Shown: in pieces, positions 5,718-5,729 of the stretch
How positions within the stretch are numbered: the stretch's first letter is position 1
Layout: the number at the start of each line of letters is the position of its first letter
Origin: an uncultured Alphaproteobacteria bacterium
GTDB taxonomy: Bacteria; Pseudomonadota; Alphaproteobacteria; Rs-D84
DNA length: 5,729 nucleotides
Reading direction: 5' to 3'
NCBI GenBank assembly: GCA_944390185.1
Contig: CALXPA010000052.1
Location: forward strand, 1 to 5,729
Notes under the pieces: model-generated
What the model saw: only the letters and a program-made list of their open reading frames with translations
The model's database searches: none
What the model was told of the DNA's origin: nothing
Program-made: the position numbers and the translations under genes

Positions 5718-5729
5718 CCAAAGTGCAAA

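Overview
The window reads like chromosomal DNA of a host-associated alphaproteobacterium. Three things suggest this: the tRNA-Trp sequence is of alphaproteobacterial type, the type IV secretion (T4SS) genes stand as a compact virB8-virB9-virB10 block of the kind seen in scattered vir clusters of Rickettsiales and relatives, and base composition is moderate with AT-rich spacers. The exact lineage cannot be fixed from sequence reading alone. An uncultured gut- or protist-associated group is a guess, prompted mainly by the Cys-rich tail on VirB10.

Layout. Positions 4-77 (minus strand) hold a complete tRNA-Trp(CCA) reading off the left edge. In many alphaproteobacteria this tRNA precedes secE-nusG, but those genes would lie outside the window. 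A divergent spacer (78-365) carries candidate promoters in both directions. On the plus strand follow a VirB8-like inner-membrane protein (366-1052), a VirB9-like protein with a C-terminal SPOR-like domain (1080-2603), and a VirB10/TrbI-like protein of 815 residues (2618-5065), roughly twice the usual size. A Rho-independent terminator (5070-5094) closes the block and a second, stronger one stands at 5160-5182. After an AT-rich spacer, a 115-residue protein of unrecognised family (5347-5694) has its own strong ribosome binding site and a terminator that overlaps its stop codon.

How the genes work together. VirB8, VirB9 and VirB10 are the inner-membrane, outer-membrane and bridging components of a T4SS. 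The short gaps between them (27 and 14 bases) and the shared terminator indicate one transcript. The ATPases (VirB4, VirB11, VirD4), VirB3, VirB6 and a convincing VirB7 are absent here and must be encoded elsewhere if the system works.

The notable feature is how the two largest components are built. VirB9 ends in what looks like a SPOR peptidoglycan-binding domain. VirB10 has an ASH-like beta domain and a Pro/Glu spacer in the periplasmic arm, and a roughly 210-residue extension beyond the TrbI domain that ends in a Cys-rich tail. Together they suggest an envelope-anchored, possibly septum- or wall-targeted variant of the T4SS core complex. That functional reading is inference.
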